This document shows positions 25,918 to 34,569 of a stretch of DNA of 64,000 nt, one piece after another. The notes below the pieces were generated by a model that had not been told where the DNA came from, ran no database searches, and worked only from the letters and a program-made list of their open reading frames with translations. The position numbers and the translations under genes are program-made. Position 1 is the first letter of the stretch; every line of letters begins with the position of its first letter. Source of the stretch: Burkholderia sp. (GTDB lineage: Bacteria; Pseudomonadota; Gammaproteobacteria; Burkholderiales; Burkholderiaceae); the NCBI GenBank assembly GCA_031253835.1, contig JAIRVP010000048.1:186001-250000 (forward strand). Direction: 5' to 3'.

Positions 25918-27777
25918 GTGAAGCCGATAACGTTCGGCAGCTGCGTCGGGTGGCTGCACGAAGGACAGACGGCACAGGGCGTGATCCTGTGCGAATCGCT
26001 GGGCCATGAGGCCGCATGGACGCACAAGCTCATGCGGGCCGTCGCGGAACGTCTCGCCCGCGAAGGCATAACCGTGTTGCGGTTCAACTACCCGTGCGCC
26101 GGCGATTCGGCCGGCGACGATCTGGATGCCGGACGGCATGCCGCCAGCGTCGACAGCATTCATCGCGCGATCGACCTGTTGCGCGACGAAGCCGGCGTGA
26201 CGGCGCTGACGCTCGTCGGCATTCGTGCGGGCGCGCTGTTCGCGATGCTGGCCGCCGCAGGCCGGCGCACGTCGCCGCGCGTCGATGCGATGGTCGCGCT
26301 GTCGCCGGTCGTGCGCGGCCGTGCGTACCTGCGCGAGCTGTCGTTCGTGCATCGTCAGTGGCTCGATACGATGCCGCCCGCGACCCGCGCCGCGCATCGC
26401 GACGAACCATGCATGAACGTGCTCGGGCATCGCTTCCCGGCCGAATTCGCCGATGCACTGAAGGCCGTCGATCTGTGCGACGTCGTGCGCGATGCGCCGG
26501 TGCTGCCCGGTGCGATGCTGCTGATCCAGCCGGAGCAGGGTGACGGGCCGGCGTTGCGCGACGCACTCATCGCGCGCGGCGTGGACGTGACGTGCGATCC
26601 GTTTCGCGAATGGCCGACGACGATGCTCGACGGCACGCGTTCGCACCTGCCGCACGCGGCGATCGACACGCTGGCGAACTGGATCGTCGCGCGCGCACCG
26701 CGCCGGGATGCCGCCGCGGCAGCCGCCGACGTTCCGCCGCGCGCCGCGCAGGCATGGAGCGGCGAGTCGGCCGTCGCGCTGGACATGGGCGACATGACGG
26801 AGCAGGTCGTCGCGGTCGGCCCGGGCCGGCTGGTCGGCGTGCTGTGCCGCCCGGCCGACACACCGCCGGCCACGCCGGTCGGCCCGGCGCTCGTGATCGC
26901 GAACACGTCGACGAATCCGCGCAGCGGCGAAGGGCGCTTCGGCGTGCGTCTGGCCCGCACGCTGGCGCGCGCCGGCGTGACGACGTTGCGGATCGACGTG
27001 AATGGCGTCGGCGACAGCGGGCCCGATGCACCGGACGACCAGTCGGGCGTCGTGTATTCGCCGCAGGCGATCGACGACGTCGCGGCGGCCGCCGACTGGT
27101 TGCGCACGATCGGTCATCCGGACGTCATCGCGGCCGGCATCTGTTCGGGCGCCTACGCGGCGCTGCATGCGGCGGTGAAAACGGCATCGCTCGGCGGCGT
27201 GATCGCGATCAACCTCGCGCGCTTCGTGTGGCCGGCCGGGCTCACGCTCGACGCGGCGCAGAAGCAGCGGATCAACTCGGTGCGCGGCTACTGGCTGTCG
27301 GTGCGCGACTGGCGGCGCTGGAAGCGGCTCGTCCTCGAACGGCGCGACGTGCGCCCGATCCTGCGTGCGGTGGCCGCGAACGGGATCGCACGCATCAGCG
27401 TGCCCGTGAAAACGGCGGCCGCGCGCATCGGCTGGAAGCCGCGCGCCGGCACGCCGCGCGGCGTGATGCGCGAACTCGCGCAGCGCAACGTCCGGACGAT
27501 GCTCGTCTACGGCGCGCTCGATCCCGGCATCGACGACGTCCGGCGTCACTTCGGCGCGGTCGAGCACGCGTTTCGGCGCTCGCGCCACGTGCGCCTGCAC
27601 CTGATGCCGCAGGTCGACCACGCGCTGTACGGCATCGCGGGAACCGCCGCCGTGATCGATCTCTGCGCGCGGGTGTTGAGCGGCGACTCGGATTGGACGG
27701 TCGTGCGCGCGGCCGATCCGTCGGCACCTGATGCGGCCGGGCGGCCCTACGCGAACGTGTCGGTCAGAAGTTCCTGA
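25918..27777 (+). CDS. Tandem alpha/beta-hydrolase with atypical nucleophile positions
   Basis: A 619-residue cytoplasmic protein; GTG start at 25918 with GAGGAG eight bases upstream. It has two alpha/beta-hydrolase folds. In the first (about residues 1-260) the nucleophile elbow reads GIRAG with Arg103 where Ser is normal, so it is probably not catalytic. In the second (about 290-600) it reads GICSG with Cys409 at the nucleophile position, followed by YGALDPGIDD and VDHALYG that could give the Asp and His. The layout recalls the paired exosortase-associated hydrolases of other EPS loci, where similar substitutions occur. It may act as an acyl or glycolipid esterase in EPS synthesis. Confidence 0.75.
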   Translation: MKPITFGSCVGWLHEGQTAQGVILCESLGHEAAWTHKLMRAVAERLAREGITVLRFNYPCAGDSAGDDLDAGRHAASVDSIHRAIDLLRDEAGVTALTLVGIRAGALFAMLAAAGRRTSPRVDAMVALSPVVRGRAYLRELSFVHRQWLDTMPPATRAAHRDEPCMNVLGHRFPAEFADALKAVDLCDVVRDAPVLPGAMLLIQPEQGDGPALRDALIARGVDVTCDPFREWPTTMLDGTRSHLPHAAIDTLANWIVARAPRRDAAAAAADVPPRAAQAWSGESAVALDMGDMTEQVVAVGPGRLVGVLCRPADTPPATPVGPALVIANTSTNPRSGEGRFGVRLARTLARAGVTTLRIDVNGVGDSGPDAPDDQSGVVYSPQAIDDVAAAADWLRTIGHPDVIAAGICSGAYAALHAAVKTASLGGVIAINLARFVWPAGLTLDAAQKQRINSVRGYWLSVRDWRRWKRLVLERRDVRPILRAVAANGIARISVPVKTAAARIGWKPRAGTPRGVMRELAQRNVRTMLVYGALDPGIDDVRRHFGAVEHAFRRSRHVRLHLMPQVDHALYGIAGTAAVIDLCARVLSGDSDWTVVRAADPSAPDAAGRPYANVSVRSS

Positions 27778-27803
27778 TGCGCGCCGCGCGAGGCGGGGCG
27801 GTT

Positions 27804-27823
27804 AACGGGGTGCGATCCCCGTT
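27804..27823. terminator. Bidirectional hairpin between convergent genes
   Basis: AACGGGG (27804-27810) pairs perfectly with CCCCGTT (27817-27823) around a 6-base loop. It sits between the hydrolase stop and the stop of the convergent small secreted protein gene. Confidence 0.6.
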
Positions 27824-27912
27824 CGTATGAAGATCGGCGTTCGGTGGGCTTGCTCACAGACGCGCCCGTCTCGCCGGTGTCCAATCCCGTATCGGCGCAT
27901 GACCGGATGGCG

Positions 27913-28329
27913 TCAGTCGGTGTCACTCGGCTGCGCGTAAGGCGACGTCGTGTACGGCGATGCGTACAGCGTGCCGGTATCCCACGCGCCGTCGCCGGAT
28001 GCGCTGGCCGCTTTCGGGCGGCCCGGCCGGCTCGGGACGAGCGGCCGGCGCAGCACGCCGCGGGCACGCGATTCCGGCTCTGCGTCGGCGAGGATGCCGC
28101 GAAGTGCAAGGCCCGGTGCAGCGGAATCGGAAGCCGACGTCGCGGCGCCGACCGTCGCGGTCTGGGCCGAACGCTGCCGCGGGATCGGCACGGCCGGCGC
28201 GATCGCCGCCGGCGAGGTGAAGGCCGGCGTATCGGCCGGGGCGGGGCGCAGCGATTGCGCATCGGCGGCGCAGGCGAAGCCGGCCGACAGGATGCAGACG
28301 AGCGACGAAAGCGACAAAGAGCAGTTCAT
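27913..28329 (-). CDS. Small secreted protein of unknown function
   Basis: A 138-residue protein with a Sec signal peptide (MNCSLSLSSLVCILSAGFAC, cleavage likely near AADA). The mature part is low-complexity, rich in Ala, Pro, Ser and Arg, and ends in a Tyr- and Ser-rich tail (TLYASPYTTSPYAQPSDTD). No domain recognised. It is divergent from the wza-like gene in the EPS locus, so it may be a periplasmic or matrix accessory. Third-position GC is high as in real genes nearby. Confidence 0.55.
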   Translation of the reverse strand: MNCSLSLSSLVCILSAGFACAADAQSLRPAPADTPAFTSPAAIAPAVPIPRQRSAQTATVGAATSASDSAAPGLALRGILADAEPESRARGVLRRPLVPSRPGRPKAASASGDGAWDTGTLYASPYTTSPYAQPSDTD

Positions 28330-28412
28330 GACGAATCGTACGGAATGACGTGCGGTGACGAGGGAAGCGCGGCGTCGCAATGCGAGCCGCGCAGGCAAGC
28401 GTAATGCCGGAG

Positions 28413-28430
28413 CCCGCCGCGTTCGGCGGG
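28413..28430 (+). promoter_or_regulatory. GC hairpin in the wza-like leader
   Basis: CCCGCCG (28413-28419) pairs with CGGCGGG (28424-28430) around loop CGTT, 26 bases before the ATG and just ahead of its ribosome binding site. It may be an attenuator, a leader hairpin, or simply a GC-rich dyad. Confidence 0.4.
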
Positions 28431-28456
28431 TTACCGCACAGTTTCGGAAGGACACC

Positions 28457-29665
28457 ATGTCAACGACGACGCAAAAGGAATCGACACCCGCAGGGCGGCA
28501 GTCACGCACGCGCTGGCTGTCGCGCGTGGCGCTGGCGGCGACCGTGTGCACGCTGAGCGCGTGTGCGCTTTCACCGGGCATGACGTATCACCCGCCGGCC
28601 GAACGCGACGCGAATGCGCGCGTGAGCGCCGACGCATCGGGCGCGGGCGGCCTCGACGGCGTGCAGAACGTGTCGAGCGAAGACCTGATCGAGATCACGC
28701 CGGCGTTCGTCGAGCAGCAGCATGCGGCACAGCATGCGAATGTGGACGCCGAAATCCGCCAGTTGTTCGGCACGCCGAAGCCCTACGTGATCGGCCCCGG
28801 CGACGTGCTGAACATCGTCGTGTGGGATCACCCCGAACTGAACCTGCCGACGACCCAGACGACGGGCGGCGGCGATGGCGTCGGCGCGAGTTCGGTCGCG
28901 ACCGGCTACACGGTGGACGCAAGCGGCAGCGTGCAGTACGCGTATGCGGGCCTCGTGCACGTGGCGGGGCTGACGGAGGCGCAGGCGCGCGCGGTGCTGA
29001 CGAAGCGGCTCGGCGAATACGTGCGCAAGCCGCAGATCGCGGTGCGCGTCCAGGCATACCGCAGCAAGCGCGTCTATCTCGACGGCGAAGTGCGCACGCC
29101 GGGGCTGCAGATCGTCAACGACATGCCGATGACGCTGCCCGAGGCGATCGACCGCGCAGGCGGCTTCACCGCGACGGCCGACCGCTCGCAGGTGTCGGTG
29201 ACGCGCGGCAACAAGACCGTGATGGTGAGCCTGCCGGCGATGCTGTCCGCGGGCATCAACCCGACGAACATCCTGCTGCGAGACGGCGATCTCGTGCGAG
29301 TGCGCGCCGCGAGCGACAGCAAGGTGTTCGTGCTCGGCGAGGTCTCGCGTCCGGCGACGCTGACGCTGACCGACGGCCGGATGAGCCTCGGCGAGGCGCT
29401 CGGCGACACGGGCGGCGTCAGCCAGTACACGGCGGATGCGCGGCAGGTGTTCGTGGTGCGGCGCGGGCCCGGCAACCGGCCGCAGGTCTTTCACCTCGAC
29501 GGGCGTTCGCCGGCCTCGTTCGCGCTGGCCGACCGGTTCCCGCTCGAGCGTCGCGACGTGGTGTTCGTCGATGCGTCGTCGCTGGTGCGCTGGAGCCGCG
29601 TCGTCAACCTGCTGATTCCGTCGTCCGCGCAGGGTGCGCTGACGGCCAAGGCCATTTCGCCGTGA
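28457..29665 (+). CDS. wza: Wza-type outer-membrane polysaccharide export lipoprotein
   Basis: A 402-residue lipoprotein. ATG at 28457 has GGAAGG upstream. The signal peptide ends in TLSAC. The export domain (Poly_export) starts at KPYVIGPGDVLNIVVWDHPE, followed by two SLBB domains (KRVYLDGEVRTPGLQIVND; KVFVLGEVSRPATLTLTDG). The C-terminal LVRWSRVVNLLIPSS matches the helix that forms the outer-membrane pore in Wza. It exports the polymer across the outer membrane together with the Wzc-like protein encoded next. Confidence 0.94.
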   Translation: MSTTTQKESTPAGRQSRTRWLSRVALAATVCTLSACALSPGMTYHPPAERDANARVSADASGAGGLDGVQNVSSEDLIEITPAFVEQQHAAQHANVDAEIRQLFGTPKPYVIGPGDVLNIVVWDHPELNLPTTQTTGGGDGVGASSVATGYTVDASGSVQYAYAGLVHVAGLTEAQARAVLTKRLGEYVRKPQIAVRVQAYRSKRVYLDGEVRTPGLQIVNDMPMTLPEAIDRAGGFTATADRSQVSVTRGNKTVMVSLPAMLSAGINPTNILLRDGDLVRVRAASDSKVFVLGEVSRPATLTLTDGRMSLGEALGDTGGVSQYTADARQVFVVRRGPGNRPQVFHLDGRSPASFALADRFPLERRDVVFVDASSLVRWSRVVNLLIPSSAQGALTAKAISP

Positions 29666-29720
29666 ACCTCGTGACGGATCGCGCAATCGCGATGCGTCGC
29701 GTCTACGGGACCGATCCTGT

Positions 29721-31988
29721 ATGAACGCCCAGACTTTTCCTGACCCGCACGACGGGCCCGCGCTGCGGCCGTCCTATCCGTACCGCCGCTACTGGGCCAT
29801 GCTCCGTGGCGGCCGGCGGCTGATCCTGTGCACGGCGCTGGCCGGCGCGCTGGCCGGGGCGCTCTATGCGCTCTGCGCGCGCCCGGTCTACCGGACCGAC
29901 ATCCTGTTCCAGGTCGAGCAGAGCCCGACCGAGTCGAAAACGAACTCGCCGCCGGGCGATCCGTCGTCGGTGTTCGACCTGAAGACCGATGCGTCGACCG
30001 AGATCGAGGTGCTGAAATCGCGCGCGGTGATGGCGCGCGCGGTCGACGATACCAACCTGGCCATCGATGCGCGGCCGCATTACCTGCCGGTCATCGGCTG
30101 GCGGTTCGTGAACGCGGCCGACGGGCTGTCGTCGCCGCTGCCGGGCGGTTACGTGTACGGCACCGAGCGTATCGACGTCCCGACCTTCGACGTGCCGAAG
30201 CGTTTCGTCGGCAAGCGCTTCGCGCTCGTCGTCGGAAACGGCGGCACCTACACGCTGCAGCGCACGGGATTCCTCGGCAGGACCGGGCCCGTCTGGCAGG
30301 GCAGGATCGGCCAGCCGCTGCACGTCGAGACACCGCAGGGGCCGCTCGACGTGTTCGTGCGCGACGTGGCGGGCGAGCCCGGCGCACGCTTCGACCTGAC
30401 GCGCTACGGTGAAGAAGAGGCGACCGCATGGCTGCAGAAGAACGCGCTGATCTCGGAGCGCGGCAAGCAGTCGAACATGATCGGCGTGACGCTCGACGGC
30501 CCCGATCCCGTGCACGACAGCCGCGTGCTGAATGCCGTCGGCGACGCGTATCTGGCGCAGAACACGCAGCGCAAGTCCGAAGCGGCGGACAAGCTGATCC
30601 GCTTCATGGATGCGCAGTTGCCGCAACTGAAGGCGCAGCTCGAAAAGGCCGAAAGCCGCTTCAATGCGTTCCGCGCATCGCACGGCACGGTCAATACGAG
30701 CGACGAAGGGCTCGCGCTGCGTCAGCAGTCGGTCGACATCGAGACACGCGTGCAGACGCTGCAGCAGCGCCGCGAGGAACTGCTGACACGGTTCATGCCC
30801 AAGCATCCGGCCGTCGTGGCGGTCGATGCGCAGCTCGCCGATGCGCAACACTCGCTCGACACGGTGCGCAAGCAGATCCAGCAACTGCCGACCGTCGAGC
30901 AGGGCGTGCTGCAGCTGCAGCGCGACGTGGCCGTCGATACCGCCCTCTACACGAACCTGCTTAATACGCGTCAGCAGATGATCCTCGCGCGGGCCAGCAA
31001 GACCGGGACCGTGCGTATCGTCGACACGGCGAAGATCGCCGAGACGCCCACCGGGCCCCATCGCGGGATGGCCGTGATCGCGTCGCTGCTGCTCGGCCTG
31101 CTGGCGGGCGCCGCGGTCGTGATCGTGCGGCAGCGGGTGGCCGGCACGGTCGGTGACGCCGAGGAAATCGAATGGTCGACAGGCTTGCCGGTGTTCGCGG
31201 CGGTGCCGCACAGCCCGTCGTCCGAGCAGATCGTGACACCGTCGAAAGCCGCGCGGCGGCGCAGCGGGCGCAAGCCGGCACGGCCGTCGGCACCGGAGGG
31301 CGCGGCGCTCGAAAGCCTGCGCAATTTCCGCACGGCGCTGCAACTGGCGATGCCCGTCGCGCCGAATCGCGTCGTGCTGATCTCGGGGCCGACGACGGGC
31401 GTCGGCAAGTCGTTCGTCGCGGCGAATCTCGCGTCGCTGGTGGGGGCCGCGAAGCGGCGTGTGCTGCTGATCGACGCGGACCTGCGCAAGGGGTCGCTGC
31501 ACGAGCAGTTCCGCTTCAGCCGCGCGCCGGGCCTGTCGGATGTCGTGGCCGGCACGCACGGGTTCGACCAGGCGATCAAGCGCGATGCGGCGCCCGGCCT
31601 CGATTTCATGCCGATGGGCAACGTCGTGCCCGATCCGGGCGAACGGCTGCTGCAGCCCGCATTCGCCGAACTGATCGAGCGCGTCGCGTCGCGCTACGAC
31701 ATGGTCGTGATCGACGGTCCGCCGCTGCTGCCGGTGGCCGACGCGCTGGTGCTCGGACGCCTGGCCGGAACCGTGTTCCTCGTCGCGCGTAGCGGCGTGA
31801 CGACGGTGGCGGAACTCGACGAAAGCGCGCGACGGCTCGAGCACGCGCAAATCGACGTACGCGGCGTGATCCTGAACGACTTCAAGGGCGCGTCGGGACG
31901 GTACGACTACGGCTACACGGATGCGAACACCCATCAGGCCGCATCCGGCTATGCAGGTGTGATGGGCGCGCGCGGCCCGGCCCGCTGA
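29721..31988 (+). CDS. wzc: Wzc-type polysaccharide co-polymerase / BY-kinase
   Basis: A 755-residue inner-membrane protein. The N-terminal Wzz domain begins at YRRYWAMLRGGRRLILCTAL with the first membrane span near residue 35; the second is near 450-470 after a PxxP-like stretch (AETPTGPHRG). A long periplasmic coiled-coil part with QLPQLKAQLEKAESRFNAFR lies between. The cytoplasmic kinase domain has Walker A GPTTGVGKS (Lys563) and a Walker A' block VLLIDADLRKGS. The C-terminus has only a sparse Tyr cluster (GRYDYGYTDA). It controls chain length and couples export to phosphorylation. Confidence 0.93.
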   Translation: MNAQTFPDPHDGPALRPSYPYRRYWAMLRGGRRLILCTALAGALAGALYALCARPVYRTDILFQVEQSPTESKTNSPPGDPSSVFDLKTDASTEIEVLKSRAVMARAVDDTNLAIDARPHYLPVIGWRFVNAADGLSSPLPGGYVYGTERIDVPTFDVPKRFVGKRFALVVGNGGTYTLQRTGFLGRTGPVWQGRIGQPLHVETPQGPLDVFVRDVAGEPGARFDLTRYGEEEATAWLQKNALISERGKQSNMIGVTLDGPDPVHDSRVLNAVGDAYLAQNTQRKSEAADKLIRFMDAQLPQLKAQLEKAESRFNAFRASHGTVNTSDEGLALRQQSVDIETRVQTLQQRREELLTRFMPKHPAVVAVDAQLADAQHSLDTVRKQIQQLPTVEQGVLQLQRDVAVDTALYTNLLNTRQQMILARASKTGTVRIVDTAKIAETPTGPHRGMAVIASLLLGLLAGAAVVIVRQRVAGTVGDAEEIEWSTGLPVFAAVPHSPSSEQIVTPSKAARRRSGRKPARPSAPEGAALESLRNFRTALQLAMPVAPNRVVLISGPTTGVGKSFVAANLASLVGAAKRRVLLIDADLRKGSLHEQFRFSRAPGLSDVVAGTHGFDQAIKRDAAPGLDFMPMGNVVPDPGERLLQPAFAELIERVASRYDMVVIDGPPLLPVADALVLGRLAGTVFLVARSGVTTVAELDESARRLEHAQIDVRGVILNDFKGASGRYDYGYTDANTHQAASGYAGVMGARGPAR

Positions 31989-32025
31989 GCGGCGAGCGCG
32001 TGACGCCGCCCAGCAAGGTCCGCAC

Positions 32026-33402
32026 ATGCGGAGCAATGGAACGGACATCATGAACAAACGAGTGGCGGCCGGCTCGCGCACCCGGCAGCGGCAGCCGGCG
32101 CGGCGCGGCCGGGTGGCGCGCGCCGGTCGCGCGGCCAGTTACGCGGGTTACTGGTGGGAGGATCCGGCACGGCTCGTGCTGTTCTTCATCCTGCCGTTGT
32201 ACGGGATGCTGTCGATGAGCCTGCTCGGAGACCAGAAGTCGATCGCGCGCATCTATTTCGACGGTTACGCCGCGTTCGCGGGTGGCCTGTTCCTGCTGGT
32301 GCTGACGGCGGCCGCGTGGTTCGCGACGACCGATGCGCAGGTCCGGCGGGCGCCGAACGACGGGCCGGCCGAGCTGTCGCCGCGCGTGCTCGATTTCGTG
32401 TTTGCGCTCGCGCTGTTCGGCTATCTCGTGATGATGAGCGGCGTCCTCGCACATCCGGCCGTGCTGCTGTCGTTCCTCACCGGCACCGCGAACACGTTCG
32501 AACTGATCGAACTGAAAGGGCGCGTCACGGGCCTGAGTTCGTTCACGCAGGCGACGGCGCCGTTCGTCGCGCTGTATTTCTACGTATTCAGGACACCGGC
32601 GAAGGGCTTCAATCGCTACAAGGTGTACCTGGCAGTGCTGGTCGTGCTCACGCTGTTGCGCAGCTTCATTTTCGCGGAGCGGCTCGCGATCATCGAGGTC
32701 GCATTGCCGTCTGCGCTGATGGTCGTGCGGTTCCGGCTCGGCCGCAAGCGGCTGCGGCTGCTGGCGCTCGGGCCGTATGCGGCGATCCCGCTGCTGCTCG
32801 GCCTGTTCATCGTGAACGAATACAACCGGTCGTGGGAAACCTACTACATCAACATCTACGACAACATCTTCGATTTCGCGCTCGAACGCCTGGGCCTGTA
32901 CTACTCGACGTCCCTGAACAATGGTGCCGGGATCCTCAACGTGCTCGGGTGGGGCAACGGGCATCCGATGTTCACGTTCGACTGGCTGCTGCATTTTCCG
33001 GTGATCGGCGCGACGCTCCAGCCGTGGCTCGACTCGGGCGACAGTGTCGACCTGTTCCTGAACAGCTATGCGGATCCCGAGTTCAACAACCCGTCGGGCA
33101 TCTTCGTCCACTTCTACGAATGGGGCTGGTTCGGGTTGCTGAACGCGGCGTTTGCCGGATGGGTGTTCGGACGCGGCTACGCGGGATGGCGGAGCGGCAG
33201 CGGCTTCTGGTGTTGCGCGCACGCGGTGCTCTATGTGTCTCTGATGGAAATCCTGCGGATTCCGAACCTGTTCAGCGGTCGTGATTTCGTGCCGGTCGTG
33301 CTGCTGATCGTCGTGTTCAGATGGTTCGTGAAGCGACCGGAACGGACGTCGTGCGCCGCCGTGCGCGGCACCGCGATCCGGCACACGCCCGACATCGGCT
33401 AA
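32026..33402 (+). CDS. Wzy-like polysaccharide polymerase
   Basis: A 458-residue multi-span membrane protein; start 32026 or the in-frame ATG at 32050. About ten hydrophobic segments are present, with a large periplasmic loop (NEYNRSWETYYINIYDNIFD to DLFLNSYADPEFNNPSGIFV). The PSGIFVHFYEWGWFG segment resembles O-antigen polymerase C-terminal loops. The N-terminal 40 residues are strongly basic. It would polymerise repeat units on the periplasmic side. The role is inferred from topology and its place after Wza and Wzc. Confidence 0.78.
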   Translation: MRSNGTDIMNKRVAAGSRTRQRQPARRGRVARAGRAASYAGYWWEDPARLVLFFILPLYGMLSMSLLGDQKSIARIYFDGYAAFAGGLFLLVLTAAAWFATTDAQVRRAPNDGPAELSPRVLDFVFALALFGYLVMMSGVLAHPAVLLSFLTGTANTFELIELKGRVTGLSSFTQATAPFVALYFYVFRTPAKGFNRYKVYLAVLVVLTLLRSFIFAERLAIIEVALPSALMVVRFRLGRKRLRLLALGPYAAIPLLLGLFIVNEYNRSWETYYINIYDNIFDFALERLGLYYSTSLNNGAGILNVLGWGNGHPMFTFDWLLHFPVIGATLQPWLDSGDSVDLFLNSYADPEFNNPSGIFVHFYEWGWFGLLNAAFAGWVFGRGYAGWRSGSGFWCCAHAVLYVSLMEILRIPNLFSGRDFVPVVLLIVVFRWFVKRPERTSCAAVRGTAIRHTPDIG

Positions 33403-33510
33403 TTGTCGTCCAGCCCACATTCTCCCGCCGCCGGCATGCATAGAGTGGAGCCTCTCACGACCACTCGCCATGCACGCAGGCCCTGACGGGGCCGCCGCAT
33501 CGACTCTCAC

Positions 33511-34569
33511 ATGACTACGACTGCACGCGAAACCAGCCTCGACGTCGCCCGCGGCGCGGGGATCATTCTTGTCGTCTACGGGCATGTATTGCGCGGCGCC
33601 GTCTCGTCGGGCCTCGTGCCGGCGGGCGTGCCCGATACCGTGTTCGCGTGGGTCGACTACGTGATCTACACGTTCCACATGCCGCTGTTCTTCTTCCTGT
33701 CCGGGCTGCACGTCTGCCGCTCGTTGCGTGGCGCGCCGCGGCGGTTCATCGGGTCGAAAGTACGCACGATCGTCTATCCGTACCTGCTGTGGTCGGTGCT
33801 GCAAGGCGGCGTGCAGATTGCGATGGCATCGCACGGCACCAATCATCCGTTTACGTTCGGCGACCTGCTGGCGATCGGCTGGCGGCCGTTCGCGCAGTTC
33901 TGGTTCCTGTACGCGCTGATGCTTTGCATGATCGGTGCATGGCTGCTTGTACGATGGGTGCCGGCACTCTCGCAGGTGCCGATGCCGCCGCGCATCCGCG
34001 GTGCGCTCGTGGCAAGCGCGGTGCTCGCGCTCGCGCTGGGCGCGGCGACGCAGTGGGGCATCGTGTCGACCACGCTGATGAACTGGCCGTTCTTCGTGGC
34101 GGGCGTCGTCGCATCGCGCGCTCTGCCGGGCTGGCTCGAACGCAACAGCCATCCGGCGGCGTGCATGCTGACGGCGGTGGTCTTCGTCGCGGCGGTTGCT
34201 TTTGCGCATGGCATCGGAAGCGCAACGAGCCTCTGGGCCATTCCTGCCGCGTTCGCCGGCATCGCACTGATGCTGCAATTGGCGTACCGCCACGCATCGT
34301 CGCCCTCGCGTGCCGGCTGGCTTGCGGCGATCGGGTACGGGTCGATGCCGATCTACCTGATGCACATCCTGGTGATGGCCGCCGCGCGCATCGTGCTGAT
34401 GCGTGCGGGCATCGGCAGTCTCGCGACGCACCTCGTGATCGGCACGCTTGCCGGCGTGGCGGTGCCGATGGCGGCTTACCTGCTTGCGCTGCGCACGGGC
34501 ACCGCACGCGTCGCGGGATTTCCCGCATGGCCGGGGCGCGGCGCGACCGTGCGTCCGCAACCGGCATGA
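33511..34569 (+). CDS. Membrane-bound acyltransferase (AT3 family)
   Basis: A 352-residue protein with about ten membrane spans. The N-terminal block SLDVARGAGIILVVYGHVLR carries the His (H25) that is essential in acyltransferase family 3, and FHMPLFFFLSGLHVCRSLRG is the second typical segment. It probably adds acetyl or another acyl group to sugars of the exopolysaccharide. Its stop overlaps the next gene (ATGA). Confidence 0.9.
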   Translation: MTTTARETSLDVARGAGIILVVYGHVLRGAVSSGLVPAGVPDTVFAWVDYVIYTFHMPLFFFLSGLHVCRSLRGAPRRFIGSKVRTIVYPYLLWSVLQGGVQIAMASHGTNHPFTFGDLLAIGWRPFAQFWFLYALMLCMIGAWLLVRWVPALSQVPMPPRIRGALVASAVLALALGAATQWGIVSTTLMNWPFFVAGVVASRALPGWLERNSHPAACMLTAVVFVAAVAFAHGIGSATSLWAIPAAFAGIALMLQLAYRHASSPSRAGWLAAIGYGSMPIYLMHILVMAAARIVLMRAGIGSLATHLVIGTLAGVAVPMAAYLLALRTGTARVAGFPAWPGRGATVRPQPA

